This document shows positions 46,885 to 55,302 of a stretch of DNA of 64,000 nt, piece by piece. The notes below the pieces were generated by a model that was not told the origin of the DNA, searched no databases, and worked only from the letters and a program-made list of their open reading frames with translations. This stretch comes from Herbaspirillum rubrisubalbicans (GTDB lineage: Bacteria > Pseudomonadota > Gammaproteobacteria > Burkholderiales > Burkholderiaceae_D), in contig NZ_CP024996.1 in assembly GCF_003719195.1 (NCBI RefSeq), positions 1,550,001 through 1,614,000 of the forward strand, given 5' to 3'. How positions within the stretch are numbered: the stretch's first letter is position 1; every line of letters begins with the position of its first letter. Both the position numbers and the translations under genes were made by a program.

Positions 46885-47685
46885 ATGTTGCACGTATCGA
46901 TGATCGGATGCGGGGCCATCGGCCTGGGCGTCATGGAGATTTTGAAAAGCGATCCCGAGGTCGCCTTCGACCTGGTGGTGGTGCCCGAGGCGCACATGGA
47001 GCGTGCTCGCAGTGCTGTTTCCACGCTGGCGCCTGCGGCGCGGGTGGTATCGCGGCTGGGCGAGGAGCGGCCCGATCTGTTGATCGAATGCGCAGGTCAC
47101 CAGGCCATCGGCGAACACATCATTCCAGCGCTGCAGCGAGGCATTGCCTGCATGGTGGTGTCCATCGGTGCCTTGTCCGAGCCTGGTCTGGTGGAGCAGC
47201 TGGAAGCCGCCGCCCGCACCGGCCACACCCAGGTGCAACTACTTTCGGGTGCCATCGGCGCCATCGATGCATTGGCCGCGGCCAAGGTCGGCGGCCTGGA
47301 CTCGGTGGTCTATACCGGCCGCAAACCACCGCAGGCCTGGAAAGAGACCCCGGCCGAGAGCGTGGTTGACCTGGATGGTCTGACCCAGGCCGCCATGATT
47401 TTTGAAGGCAGCGCTCGCGAGGCTGCGCGCCTCTATCCGAAGAACGCCAATGTCGCCGCCACCCTGTCGCTGGCCGGTCTGGGCCTGGATGACACCCGCG
47501 TGCGCCTGTATGCCGACCCCGGCGTGAGCGAGAACGTCCACCACGTGGAGGCGCGCGGCGCCTTCGGCGGCTTCGAACTGACCATGCGCGGTAAGCCCCT
47601 GGCGGCCAACCCCAAGACCTCGGCGCTGACCGTCTATAGCGTCGTGCGCGCCCTGGGCAATCGTGCCCATGCGCTGTCGATCTGA
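46885..47685 (+). CDS. Aspartate dehydrogenase (NadX-like)
   Basis: NAD(P)-dependent L-aspartate dehydrogenase family protein, 266 residues, interconverting aspartate and iminoaspartate/oxaloacetate plus ammonia. The Rossmann motif is MIGCGAIGLG; the family's catalytic region ENVHHVEARGAFGGF and NPKTSALTVYSVVRAL are present. No nadA or nadC is nearby, so NAD biosynthesis is not the context. Sitting between a TPP enzyme and an aldehyde dehydrogenase in a catabolic operon, it more likely handles an amino or imino intermediate; that is inference. Confidence 0.88.
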   Translation: MLHVSMIGCGAIGLGVMEILKSDPEVAFDLVVVPEAHMERARSAVSTLAPAARVVSRLGEERPDLLIECAGHQAIGEHIIPALQRGIACMVVSIGALSEPGLVEQLEAAARTGHTQVQLLSGAIGAIDALAAAKVGGLDSVVYTGRKPPQAWKETPAESVVDLDGLTQAAMIFEGSAREAARLYPKNANVAATLSLAGLGLDDTRVRLYADPGVSENVHHVEARGAFGGFELTMRGKPLAANPKTSALTVYSVVRALGNRAHALSI

Positions 47686-47707
47686 GCATTGCAAGGATAG
47701 GCCCACC

Positions 47708-49186
47708 ATGATGAACCTCAAGGAAATACTGCCCATCTGCATCGCCGGCCAATGGTGCCTGGGCAGTGGTGAACTCTACGCCACCCACTATCCCGCTACC
47801 GGTGAAGTGGTCGCTACGCTCCATGCCGCCAGCGTGGCCGATGTGGAAGAAGCCATCGCCGGCGCCGACCTGGCCTTTCGCAGCAGCGGCTGGGCGCACA
47901 AGAAAGCGCATGAACGCGCCGCCGTGCTCTATCGCGTGGCGCAACTGATCCGCGAACGCAGCGAAGCGCTGGCACAGATGCAGCGCCTGGACAATGGCAA
48001 GCCGATCAGCGAAACGCGGGCCCTGGTCGCCAGTGCCGCAGCCACCTTCCAGTTCTTCGCCGCCGCCTGCGAGACGCTGGAAGAAACGCTCACACCGATG
48101 CGCGGCGACAATCTCACCATGAGCCTGTATGAGCCCATGGGCGTGGTGGCCGCCATCACGCCCTGGAATTCGCCCATTGCCAGCGAGGCACAGAAGATGG
48201 CCCCGGCCCTGGCCGCCGGCAATGCGGTGGTGGTCAAGCCGGCAGAAGTGACGCCACTGGCGGCCCTGGAACTGGCGCGCATCTGCATCGAGGCCGGAGT
48301 GCCGGCGGGCATGATCAGCGTATTGCCGGGCAAGGGCTCGGTGATTGGCGATGCCATTACGCGGCATCCGCTGGTCAAGCGCGTCTCCTTTACCGGTGGC
48401 ACCACCACCGGCAAGCACATTGCCCATATCGCCGCCGACAAGATGATGCCGGTCTCGCTGGAACTGGGCGGCAAGTCGCCCACCATGGTGTTCGAGGATG
48501 CCGATGTGGATCACGCGGTGGCCGGTGTGCTCTACGGGATCTTCAGCAGTTCCGGTGAATCCTGCATCGCCGGTTCGCGCCTGTTCGTGGCACGCACGCT
48601 CTACGATGGCTTCATGGAGCGCCTGGCTGCGGCTGCCGCCGCCTTGCGCGTGGGCGATCCGGCCGATGCGCGCACGCAGATGGGGCCGCTGATCACGGCA
48701 CGCCATCGCCAAGGCATCGAGCGCTACGTCGAACTGGGCGTGGCCGAGGGGGGACGTATCCGTACCGGTGGCGTGCGTCCCCAGGGGGCGCAGTTCGAAC
48801 GCGGTTACTACTACACGCCCACCATCATCGAAGGGGTGAGCAACCAGCAGCGCATCTGCCAGGAAGAAATCTTCGGCCCGGTGTTGGTGGCCATGCCGTT
48901 CGACGATGAAGACGACCTGATCGCGCAAGCCAATGACAGCGTCTACGCGTTGGCCGCCGGTATCTGGACGCGCGACTACAAGCGTGCCTGGCGCATCGGC
49001 CGGGCGGTGCAGGCGGGCAATGTCTGGATCAACACCTACAAGCAATTCTCGATCTCGACGCCCTTCGGCGGCTGGCGCGACAGTGGTCTGGGACGCGAGA
49101 AGGGGCGGCTGGGCATCCTGCAATACATGGAGCAGAAGGCCATGTACTGGGGCCTGAACCAACAGCCGCTGCCCTGGGCTGGCTGA
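47708..49186 (+). CDS. NAD(P)-dependent aldehyde dehydrogenase of the catabolic operon
   Basis: A 492-residue aldehyde dehydrogenase with the PWNSP block, general base Glu252 in LELGGKSP and nucleophile Cys286 in SSGESCIAGSR. It looks nearest to aromatic or hydroxymuconic-type aldehyde dehydrogenases, but substrate is not decidable by eye. ATG at 47708 is the first of two adjacent ATGs after an AAGGATAG-type ribosome binding site. Confidence 0.9.
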   Translation: MMNLKEILPICIAGQWCLGSGELYATHYPATGEVVATLHAASVADVEEAIAGADLAFRSSGWAHKKAHERAAVLYRVAQLIRERSEALAQMQRLDNGKPISETRALVASAAATFQFFAAACETLEETLTPMRGDNLTMSLYEPMGVVAAITPWNSPIASEAQKMAPALAAGNAVVVKPAEVTPLAALELARICIEAGVPAGMISVLPGKGSVIGDAITRHPLVKRVSFTGGTTTGKHIAHIAADKMMPVSLELGGKSPTMVFEDADVDHAVAGVLYGIFSSSGESCIAGSRLFVARTLYDGFMERLAAAAAALRVGDPADARTQMGPLITARHRQGIERYVELGVAEGGRIRTGGVRPQGAQFERGYYYTPTIIEGVSNQQRICQEEIFGPVLVAMPFDDEDDLIAQANDSVYALAAGIWTRDYKRAWRIGRAVQAGNVWINTYKQFSISTPFGGWRDSGLGREKGRLGILQYMEQKAMYWGLNQQPLPWAG

Positions 49187-49205
49187 ACACGGAGGAGAGC
49201 ACAAC

Positions 49206-50177
49206 ATGGACGTATTGGGAATCGACGAAATCATCTACGGCGCAGACGACTTGCCGACCTGCCGCCGCTTCTTCCTCGACTGGGGGATGGCGCTGGTGCA
49301 GGAAAGCGCCACCGAACTGGTCTTCGAATCGCAGAACGCTTGCCGCGTGATCGTGCGCGACAGCGCCGACCCCCGCTTGCCGGCGGCTATCGAAGAGGGG
49401 CCGACGCTGCGCGAAGTGGTGTGGGGCGTTGCTTCGCCAGCCGTGCTGGACAAGTTCGCCAGCCGCATCGCCGGCCTGCCGGGCTTCGTCAATGACGGCA
49501 AGCGCGTGGGGTGTCGCGATCCCAACGGGTTGGCGGTGCGCTTCCAGGTCTCGCTCAAGCGTGAGGTGACACTGGAATGCGCGCGTATGAATACCTGGAA
49601 CGAGAAAAATCGCATCAACCAGCGCAGTCCTATCTATGAGCGTGCCACCCCCATCGAAGTGGGGCATGTGGTGTTCTTCGTCAAGGATGTGAAGGCTTGT
49701 GAAAAGTTCTATTGCGAGCATTTCGGCTTCGTGCCTTCGGACCGTTATCCGCAGCGCGGCGCCTTCCTGCGCTGTGCCGACGTCGGCGGCCATCACGACA
49801 TTTTCCTGCTGCAACTGCCGCAGGCACGTGCCGGCCTGAACCACGTGGCCTTCACCGTGCGCGATATCCATGAAGTCTTCGGTGGCGGAATGCATATGTC
49901 GCGCCAGGGTTGGGAGACGCAACTGGGTCCGGGCCGCCATCCGATTTCCTCGGCCTACTTCTGGTACTTCAAGAATCCCGCCGGCGGCCTGATCGAATAC
50001 TACGCCGACGAAGACCAGCTCGATGCCCAGTGGGAGCCGCGCGAATTCGAACCCGGCCCGACGGTATTTGCCGAATGGGCCATCGACGGCGGTATCGACG
50101 GCCATACGCGCCGTCAGAAAAATGCCCAGGGCCCCAGCGGCAAGTTCCTCACCGACCGCGCCGCGGCGGACAAATAG
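49206..50177 (+). CDS. VOC-superfamily two-module dioxygenase (extradiol type)
   Basis: A 323-residue protein with two vicinal-oxygen-chelate modules, as in type I extradiol dioxygenases. The N-terminal module (about 1-120) has lost obvious metal ligands. The C-terminal module keeps a 2-His-1-Glu set: His154 (EVGHVVFFV), His213 (GLNHVAFTV) and Glu264 (GGLIEYYAD). This supports Fe(II)-dependent ring cleavage of a catechol-like or aminophenol-like compound. A strong GGAGGAG ribosome binding site precedes the ATG. The exact substrate is unknown. Confidence 0.87.
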   Translation: MDVLGIDEIIYGADDLPTCRRFFLDWGMALVQESATELVFESQNACRVIVRDSADPRLPAAIEEGPTLREVVWGVASPAVLDKFASRIAGLPGFVNDGKRVGCRDPNGLAVRFQVSLKREVTLECARMNTWNEKNRINQRSPIYERATPIEVGHVVFFVKDVKACEKFYCEHFGFVPSDRYPQRGAFLRCADVGGHHDIFLLQLPQARAGLNHVAFTVRDIHEVFGGGMHMSRQGWETQLGPGRHPISSAYFWYFKNPAGGLIEYYADEDQLDAQWEPREFEPGPTVFAEWAIDGGIDGHTRRQKNAQGPSGKFLTDRAAADK

Positions 50178-50211
50178 CAGGTCGGCAGTCATTTCAAGAA
50201 AGGAAATCCAG

Positions 50212-51372
50212 ATGTCCTTCAAGATCGCAATCCTGGGCGCCGGCATCGGTGGCCTGACCGCCGCCATTGCCTTGCAGCGGGCCGGTCATGAGGTGGTGGT
50301 GTATGAGCAGTCCCGGCAATTCCTGCGCGTGGGCGCCGACATCAACCTCACCCCCAATGCCGTGCGTGCGCTCGATGGCCTGGGTATCGGTGAGGCCGTG
50401 CGGCGTACTGCGGCGCGGCCCACCCATCGCATCAGCCGCACCTGGAACACCGGCGAAGAAACCTCGCGCCTGGCCATGGGCGATACCGCTGAACAGAAAT
50501 ACGGCGCACCGCAACTGACTATCCACCGCGCCGATCTGCTGGCGGCGCTGGCCGAGGTATTCCCGCTGGAGCAGGTGCGCTTTGCCAAGCGCGCCGAGCA
50601 GATCAGCGAGCAGGGCGATGGTCTCCACCTGCACTTTGCCGATGGCAGCCGTGAGCGTGTGGATGTGCTCATTGGCGGGGATGGCATCCACTCGGCCGTG
50701 CGCACTGCGATGTTCGGTGCGGAACGTCCGCGCTTTACCGGTGTGGTCGCTTTCCGTGCCGTGGTGCCGGCCGCCAAGGTAGCGTCCCTGCCCAACCTGC
50801 AGGCCTTCACCAAGTGGTGGGGCCCCAATCCGCAAAGCCAGATCGTCACCTTCCCTTTGAATCGCGGCCAGGACATCTTCATCTTTGCCACTACCGCGCA
50901 GGAGAGTTGGCACCTGGAATCCTGGACCACTCCAGGCAATGTAGAGGAGCTGCGCGAGAGTTACGCCGGTTACCACCCCGATGCCACGGCCTTGCTGGAC
51001 GCCTGCGATGAAGTGTTGAAGACCGCGCTCTACGAACGTGACCCGCTGCCGGCCTGGGCGCGCGGCAACATGGCGCTGCTGGGCGATGCCTGCCATCCGA
51101 TGATGCCCTTCATGGCACAGGGAGCCGGCATGGCCATCGAGGATGCGGTCGTGCTGGCGCGGTGCCTGGCCAGGGCGACGGCGCTGGAGCAGGTGGCAGC
51201 TTGCCTGCATACCTATGAGCAATTGCGCATGGAGCGCGCCTCGACGATCCAGATCGGTTCACGCGGCAACAACTGGCTGCGCGCAGGCGGCAATGCCGAC
51301 TGGGTCTATGGCTATGACGCCTGGAGCACGCCGCTGGATGCCTCGTGCACCGTCCAAGCTGTTTCTGCGTGA
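50212..51372 (+). CDS. FAD-dependent aromatic hydroxylase (salicylate hydroxylase-like)
   Basis: A 386-residue class A flavoprotein monooxygenase. Motifs are the FAD-binding ILGAGIGGLTAA, the NAD(P)H/FAD motif VLIGGDGIHSAVR and the second FAD motif LLGDACHPMMPF. It should hydroxylate an aromatic ring with NAD(P)H and O2, providing the ring-cleavage substrate. The ATG follows AAGGAAATCCAG. The reading frame stays open for 25 sensible codons beyond the stop, which is noted separately. Confidence 0.9.
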   Translation: MSFKIAILGAGIGGLTAAIALQRAGHEVVVYEQSRQFLRVGADINLTPNAVRALDGLGIGEAVRRTAARPTHRISRTWNTGEETSRLAMGDTAEQKYGAPQLTIHRADLLAALAEVFPLEQVRFAKRAEQISEQGDGLHLHFADGSRERVDVLIGGDGIHSAVRTAMFGAERPRFTGVVAFRAVVPAAKVASLPNLQAFTKWWGPNPQSQIVTFPLNRGQDIFIFATTAQESWHLESWTTPGNVEELRESYAGYHPDATALLDACDEVLKTALYERDPLPAWARGNMALLGDACHPMMPFMAQGAGMAIEDAVVLARCLARATALEQVAACLHTYEQLRMERASTIQIGSRGNNWLRAGGNADWVYGYDAWSTPLDASCTVQAVSA

Positions 51373-51461
51373 GCCTGTCTGCTCAGGCAGGACCCGCGTC
51401 AGAACCACGATTTTGTTCCCCTGCGCGAGCGTATCGGCGAGCGCATCAACAATGGAGGCCA

Positions 51462-51698
51462 ATGATGGTTGCAACTGTTACCGATGTCTATCTCAACCCG
51501 CACCAGGCGCGTCGCCGGGCGCCCACTCAGTTCGAAGACCTGCTGGGCGACGCCATCGAGCGCGCCTATGCCGCTGGCATCCACGAATTGAGCGCACTGG
51601 TGGCGCATCTCAATCGCACCGGCCCCAGCTGCCCCTACAACGATGGCGTCTGGACCGAAGACAACTACCAGCAAGAGATTGCGCGCCTGGCTGCCTGA
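51462..51698 (+). CDS. Small recombinase-like HTH-domain protein
   Basis: A 78-residue protein starting at 51462 after GGAGG. It contains YLNPHQARRRAPTQFEDLLG and an HTH-like helix pair around IHELSALVAHLNRTG and WTEDNYQQEIARLA. Small proteins of this type recur beside Rieske oxygenase genes, where databases call them recombinase-like helix-turn-helix proteins; their job is not known. It may help regulate or assemble the oxygenase. Confidence 0.75.
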   Translation: MMVATVTDVYLNPHQARRRAPTQFEDLLGDAIERAYAAGIHELSALVAHLNRTGPSCPYNDGVWTEDNYQQEIARLAA

Positions 51699-51738
51699 TC
51701 CGCAGCGCCAAGCCACGCCCCTACAGGAGATGACCGAA

Positions 51739-52779
51739 ATGAGAACTGCCGCCCATGATGCCGTCGATGCCGTCCTTGCCGTCGGCCTGAAAGACTTGTG
51801 GTACCCGATCTGCCCCTCCGAGTTCGTGGCTGAAAAGCCGGTCTCGCTGCGTCGCCTGGGCAAGAAATTCGTGTTCTGGCGCGAGCCCTCGGGGCAGTTG
51901 CACGCGCTGGAAGACCACTGCCCGCACCGTGGCGCGCCCCTGTCCATGGGCATCCCCATGGGCGATCGCATCGCCTGTGGCTATCACGGCGTGCAGGTGC
52001 GCTTCGACGGCGTGGTCACCAGCGTGCCCGGCAGCCCCGGCTGCAAGCTGGAAGGAGCCAAGGCCACGCGCCGCTTTCACGTCACCGAAGCGGCTGGTGC
52101 CATCTTCCTCTACAACAGCCTGGAAGACGTTGACACGCCACCACCGCTGCGCCTGCCGGAAGAATTGACCAGCCCCGAGTATTCCCACTTCCTGTGCTAC
52201 ACCGAATGGAAGGGCGACTATCGCTACGTGCTCGACAACGTGATGGATCCCATGCACGGCACCTTCCTGCACAAGCAATCGCACTCCATGGCCGAGGGCG
52301 ACAACACGGCCAGTTTCGGCATCCGCGAGACCGACATCGGCTTCGTCTTCGAAAAAGAAGGCCAGCGCGACGTCAACTTCGACTGGACCGAATGGGGCGA
52401 TACCGGTCTGCACTGGATGCGCCTGGCCATTCCCTATCCCAAGACGGGTGGCCCTGGCGGCAGCTTCGTCATCATCGGCAGCTACACCCCCATCGTGGAA
52501 AACATCGCCGCGGTATTCCACTGGCGCTGCCGCAAGCTGACCGGCTGGCAGCGCGATACCTGGCGCTTCCTGTATCGCAACCGCCTGGAAGCGCGCCACT
52601 GGAATGTGCTGGAGCAAGACCGCGTGGTACTGGAATTGATGGAGCCCGACGCCAACCAGCGCGAAATGCTGTACCAGCACGACATGGGCATCGTGCGCCT
52701 GCGACGCCACCTGCGCGGATTGGCCAAGGCGCAACTGGCGCGCCAAGAAGAACGGGCGGCAGCCAAGGCCGCCGCATGA
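51739..52779 (+). CDS. Rieske non-heme iron oxygenase, alpha subunit (VanA/phthalate-type)
   Basis: A 346-residue oxygenase component. The Rieske [2Fe-2S] ligands are Cys61 and His63 (DHCPHRGAP) and Cys80 and His83 (CGYHG). The mononuclear iron site is in DNVMDPMHGTFLHKQ with His173 and His178. No beta subunit gene follows, as in the alpha-only phthalate/vanillate class that O-demethylates or hydroxylates aromatic acids. The ATG at 51739 has AGGAG 9 nt upstream; an ATG at 51730 is too close to that site. Its electron donor is the reductase 38 bp downstream. Confidence 0.93.
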   Translation: MRTAAHDAVDAVLAVGLKDLWYPICPSEFVAEKPVSLRRLGKKFVFWREPSGQLHALEDHCPHRGAPLSMGIPMGDRIACGYHGVQVRFDGVVTSVPGSPGCKLEGAKATRRFHVTEAAGAIFLYNSLEDVDTPPPLRLPEELTSPEYSHFLCYTEWKGDYRYVLDNVMDPMHGTFLHKQSHSMAEGDNTASFGIRETDIGFVFEKEGQRDVNFDWTEWGDTGLHWMRLAIPYPKTGGPGGSFVIIGSYTPIVENIAAVFHWRCRKLTGWQRDTWRFLYRNRLEARHWNVLEQDRVVLELMEPDANQREMLYQHDMGIVRLRRHLRGLAKAQLARQEERAAAKAAA

Positions 52780-52817
52780 ACTTGTTTGAACAAATCTGAT
52801 GGGATGGTGATGCAGTC

Positions 52818-53765
52818 ATGAGCAGTCCTCTTCTTTCCGTGCGTGTGCAGGCCATGCGCTTTGAAGCGCAAGGCGTCATCAGCGTTGAACTGGGCCTGCC
52901 CGAGGAGGGCGAGTTGCCGCCTTTCGAGGCCGGCGCGCATATCGACCTGCACCTGGGCAATGGCCTGGTGCGCAGTTATTCCCTGTCTAATTCCCCCACC
53001 GAGCGGCATCGCTATGTGGTGGGCGTGTTGCACGATCGCAGCAGCCGGGGCGGTTCGCGCTATGTGCATGAGCAGTTGCGGGTCGGTGCCACGCTCAGCA
53101 TTTCGGCGCCGCGCAACCATTTTCCGCTGGATGAAGCGGCGCCCTTGTCGGTACTGATCGCGGGCGGGATCGGCATTACCCCGATCTCCTGCATGTACCA
53201 CCACCTGCGCGCCCAGGGCAAGGAAGTGGTGCTGCATTACTGTGCCCGCTCGCGCCGGGAAGCGGCCTTCACCCGTCAGTTGCTGGGGCAGCCAGGGGTG
53301 TCCAGTCATTTCGATGATGAAGCCGGGTGCGCGCCGGACTTGCGCGCCGTGCTCTCGGCCTATCCGCAGCAGGCGCATTTCTATTGCTGCGGCCCGACAC
53401 CCATGCTCAATGCCTTCGAAAGCCTGTGTGAAGAACTGGACCTGCCCCATGTCCACATCGAACGCTTTGCCGCAGACAAACTGGCAGCGCTGCCCAGTGG
53501 CAGCTACGTGGCCGAACTGGCGCGCAGCAAGGCCAGCGTCACTGTGCCGGCCGGCAAGTCGCTGCTGGATGCCTTGCTCGACGCCGGCATCGAAGTCGAG
53601 CATAGCTGCCGCGAAGGGGTATGCGGCGCTTGTGAAACCAAGGTGCTGGAAGGTGAGCTGGAGCACCGCGACGGTGTGCTCAGCAAGGCCGAGCGCGCGG
53701 CCGGTAAGACCATGATGGTGTGCGTATCCGGTTGCAAGGGTGCGCGCCTGGTACTGGATCTCTAG
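52818..53765 (+). CDS. Phthalate-dioxygenase-reductase/VanB-type ferredoxin reductase
   Basis: A 315-residue reductase that carries electrons from NAD(P)H through FMN to the Rieske oxygenase. The flavin-binding strand has RSYSLSNSPTERH, the NAD domain has LIAGGIGITPISCMYHHL, and the C-terminal plant-type [2Fe-2S] site is CREGVCGACETKVLEG with a later Cys in MMVCVSGC. It closes the 15-kb operon. No terminator hairpin is obvious right after it. Confidence 0.93.
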   Translation: MSSPLLSVRVQAMRFEAQGVISVELGLPEEGELPPFEAGAHIDLHLGNGLVRSYSLSNSPTERHRYVVGVLHDRSSRGGSRYVHEQLRVGATLSISAPRNHFPLDEAAPLSVLIAGGIGITPISCMYHHLRAQGKEVVLHYCARSRREAAFTRQLLGQPGVSSHFDDEAGCAPDLRAVLSAYPQQAHFYCCGPTPMLNAFESLCEELDLPHVHIERFAADKLAALPSGSYVAELARSKASVTVPAGKSLLDALLDAGIEVEHSCREGVCGACETKVLEGELEHRDGVLSKAERAAGKTMMVCVSGCKGARLVLDL

Positions 53766-53840
53766 TCACACGGGCGCACGACCATGCCCCTGCCCAGGCA
53801 GCGGGCATTTTTTTGAGCCCGATGAAATTTGTGGAACGAC

Positions 53841-53856
53841 GATTCATAGGTGAAAC
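53841..53856. promoter_or_regulatory. Degenerate third copy of the 38389-type palindrome, before the porin gene
   Basis: GATTCATAGGTGAAAC matches the reverse complement of the 38389 site at 12 of 16 positions. It lies 160 bp upstream of the porin start, in the gap after the operon. It may place the porin under the same IclR regulator. Confidence 0.35.
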
Positions 53857-54016
53857 GAATATCGCCGAATCCCGGGCCACCCGGCCAGTCCCCCACCGAC
53901 CATGCGGTGGCGGGGTGGCCGGCAGAAATCACCTTTCCTGCGCACGGGGCACAGGGGAGCAGTGAGTCAATGCGGCCTGGCCGCGTGTTGGACTTTATTC
54001 GTTGAAGGGGAGTTTG

Positions 54017-55102
54017 ATGAAGAAGTTAATGATGGCCGCAGCGGCATCCTGCCTGTCTGCGAGCGCCTTGGCGCAGAGCAGCGTTACCATCTACGGCAGC
54101 CTCGATGCTGGCGTAGCCTATATCAACAACCTCAATGGCGGATCGGTGGCGCGCCTGGACCAGGGCACGATGCAGCCGGATCGCATCGGCTTTCGCGGCA
54201 GCGAAGACCTGGGCGGCAATCTGAAGGCGGTGTTCCAGCTCGAAGCCGGCTTCTACACCGATACCGGTGCTACCCCCAATGCTTCCAAGCTGTTCAACCG
54301 CTACAGCACCGTCGGCCTGGCCGGCGACTTCGGTGCGCTGACCCTGGGCCACATGCCCGACGTGGTGTTCGACTACGTGGGCAAGCTCTCCAACGGTTTC
54401 CAGCTCACCAACTGGTACCTGTTCCACCCGGGTAACCTGGACAGCCTGGCCAACACCTACCAGTTCGACAATGCGGTGCGCTATACCTCGCCGACCCTGG
54501 GGGGCTTCCAGGGCAGTGTCATGGTGGGCTTCGGCGAAGTGGCCGGCGACAGCAGCAATGGCCGCAACATCAGTGCTGGCGGCACTTATACCAATGGCCC
54601 ATGGCGCGCTGCACTGGCCTATTCCAAGCTGAACAATCGCGCCGCAGGCTATGCCGGCACCTTCCTCACCAGCGTCGGCCTAGGCAATGCAGGAACGGTC
54701 TTCAATAGCCTCACCACCACCGCTGGCGGCTTGGGCTACACCATCGGCAGCGTGCGCCTGAACACCGCCTATACCCAGGTCAAGCTGGCCCTGCCCAGTG
54801 GCGCCACCCCCAAGCAGAAGAACCTGGATCTGGGCGCAGCCTGGCGCTACGCGACGCTCGATACGATCAACCTGGGCTATGGTTTTTCCAAGCTGCAAGG
54901 GGCGCGCTGGAATACCTTGAGCCTGTCGCATGTGCATGAATTTTCCAAGCGCACCCAGTGGTATGTACAGGCGGCCTACCAGCGGGCCGGCGGCGATGCC
55001 CGTTTTGCAGTCATGAATGGCACCGGGGCGTCGGGTGCGACCGGCGTCTCCGGCGGTCGCGGACAGATGGTCACCACCATCGGTATGCATCACTCGTTCT
55101 AA
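54017..55102 (+). CDS. Outer-membrane porin (betaproteobacterial trimeric type)
   Basis: A 361-residue general porin. The signal peptide begins [14 protein letters not shown] and ends ASALAQS. The first strand is [15 protein letters not shown], followed by [20 protein letters not shown], the hallmark of this family, and the chain ends in the outer-membrane signal MHHSF. AAGGGGA precedes the ATG. It lies just after the catabolic operon and could let its substrate in. Confidence 0.93.
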   Translation: MKKLMMAAAASCLSASALAQSSVTIYGSLDAGVAYINNLNGGSVARLDQGTMQPDRIGFRGSEDLGGNLKAVFQLEAGFYTDTGATPNASKLFNRYSTVGLAGDFGALTLGHMPDVVFDYVGKLSNGFQLTNWYLFHPGNLDSLANTYQFDNAVRYTSPTLGGFQGSVMVGFGEVAGDSSNGRNISAGGTYTNGPWRAALAYSKLNNRAAGYAGTFLTSVGLGNAGTVFNSLTTTAGGLGYTIGSVRLNTAYTQVKLALPSGATPKQKNLDLGAAWRYATLDTINLGYGFSKLQGARWNTLSLSHVHEFSKRTQWYVQAAYQRAGGDARFAVMNGTGASGATGVSGGRGQMVTTIGMHHSF

Positions 55103-55302
55103 GGCCATCTGCGGATGGCTGGCATCACCTTCTGTGCATAGTCTGGTCTTGCGGACAGCGACCCTGGAGCGGGTCGGTGTTTCGTAGTGCCTTGGGCGGG
55201 GAAGTGGTCTTTCTCCGCCATTTTTTTATCCAGATCGAATTCATTGTCGGACGGCATCGCTGCAACGTCCGTCGGCATTCTTGCGTTGCGGAGAAAAACA
55301 TC

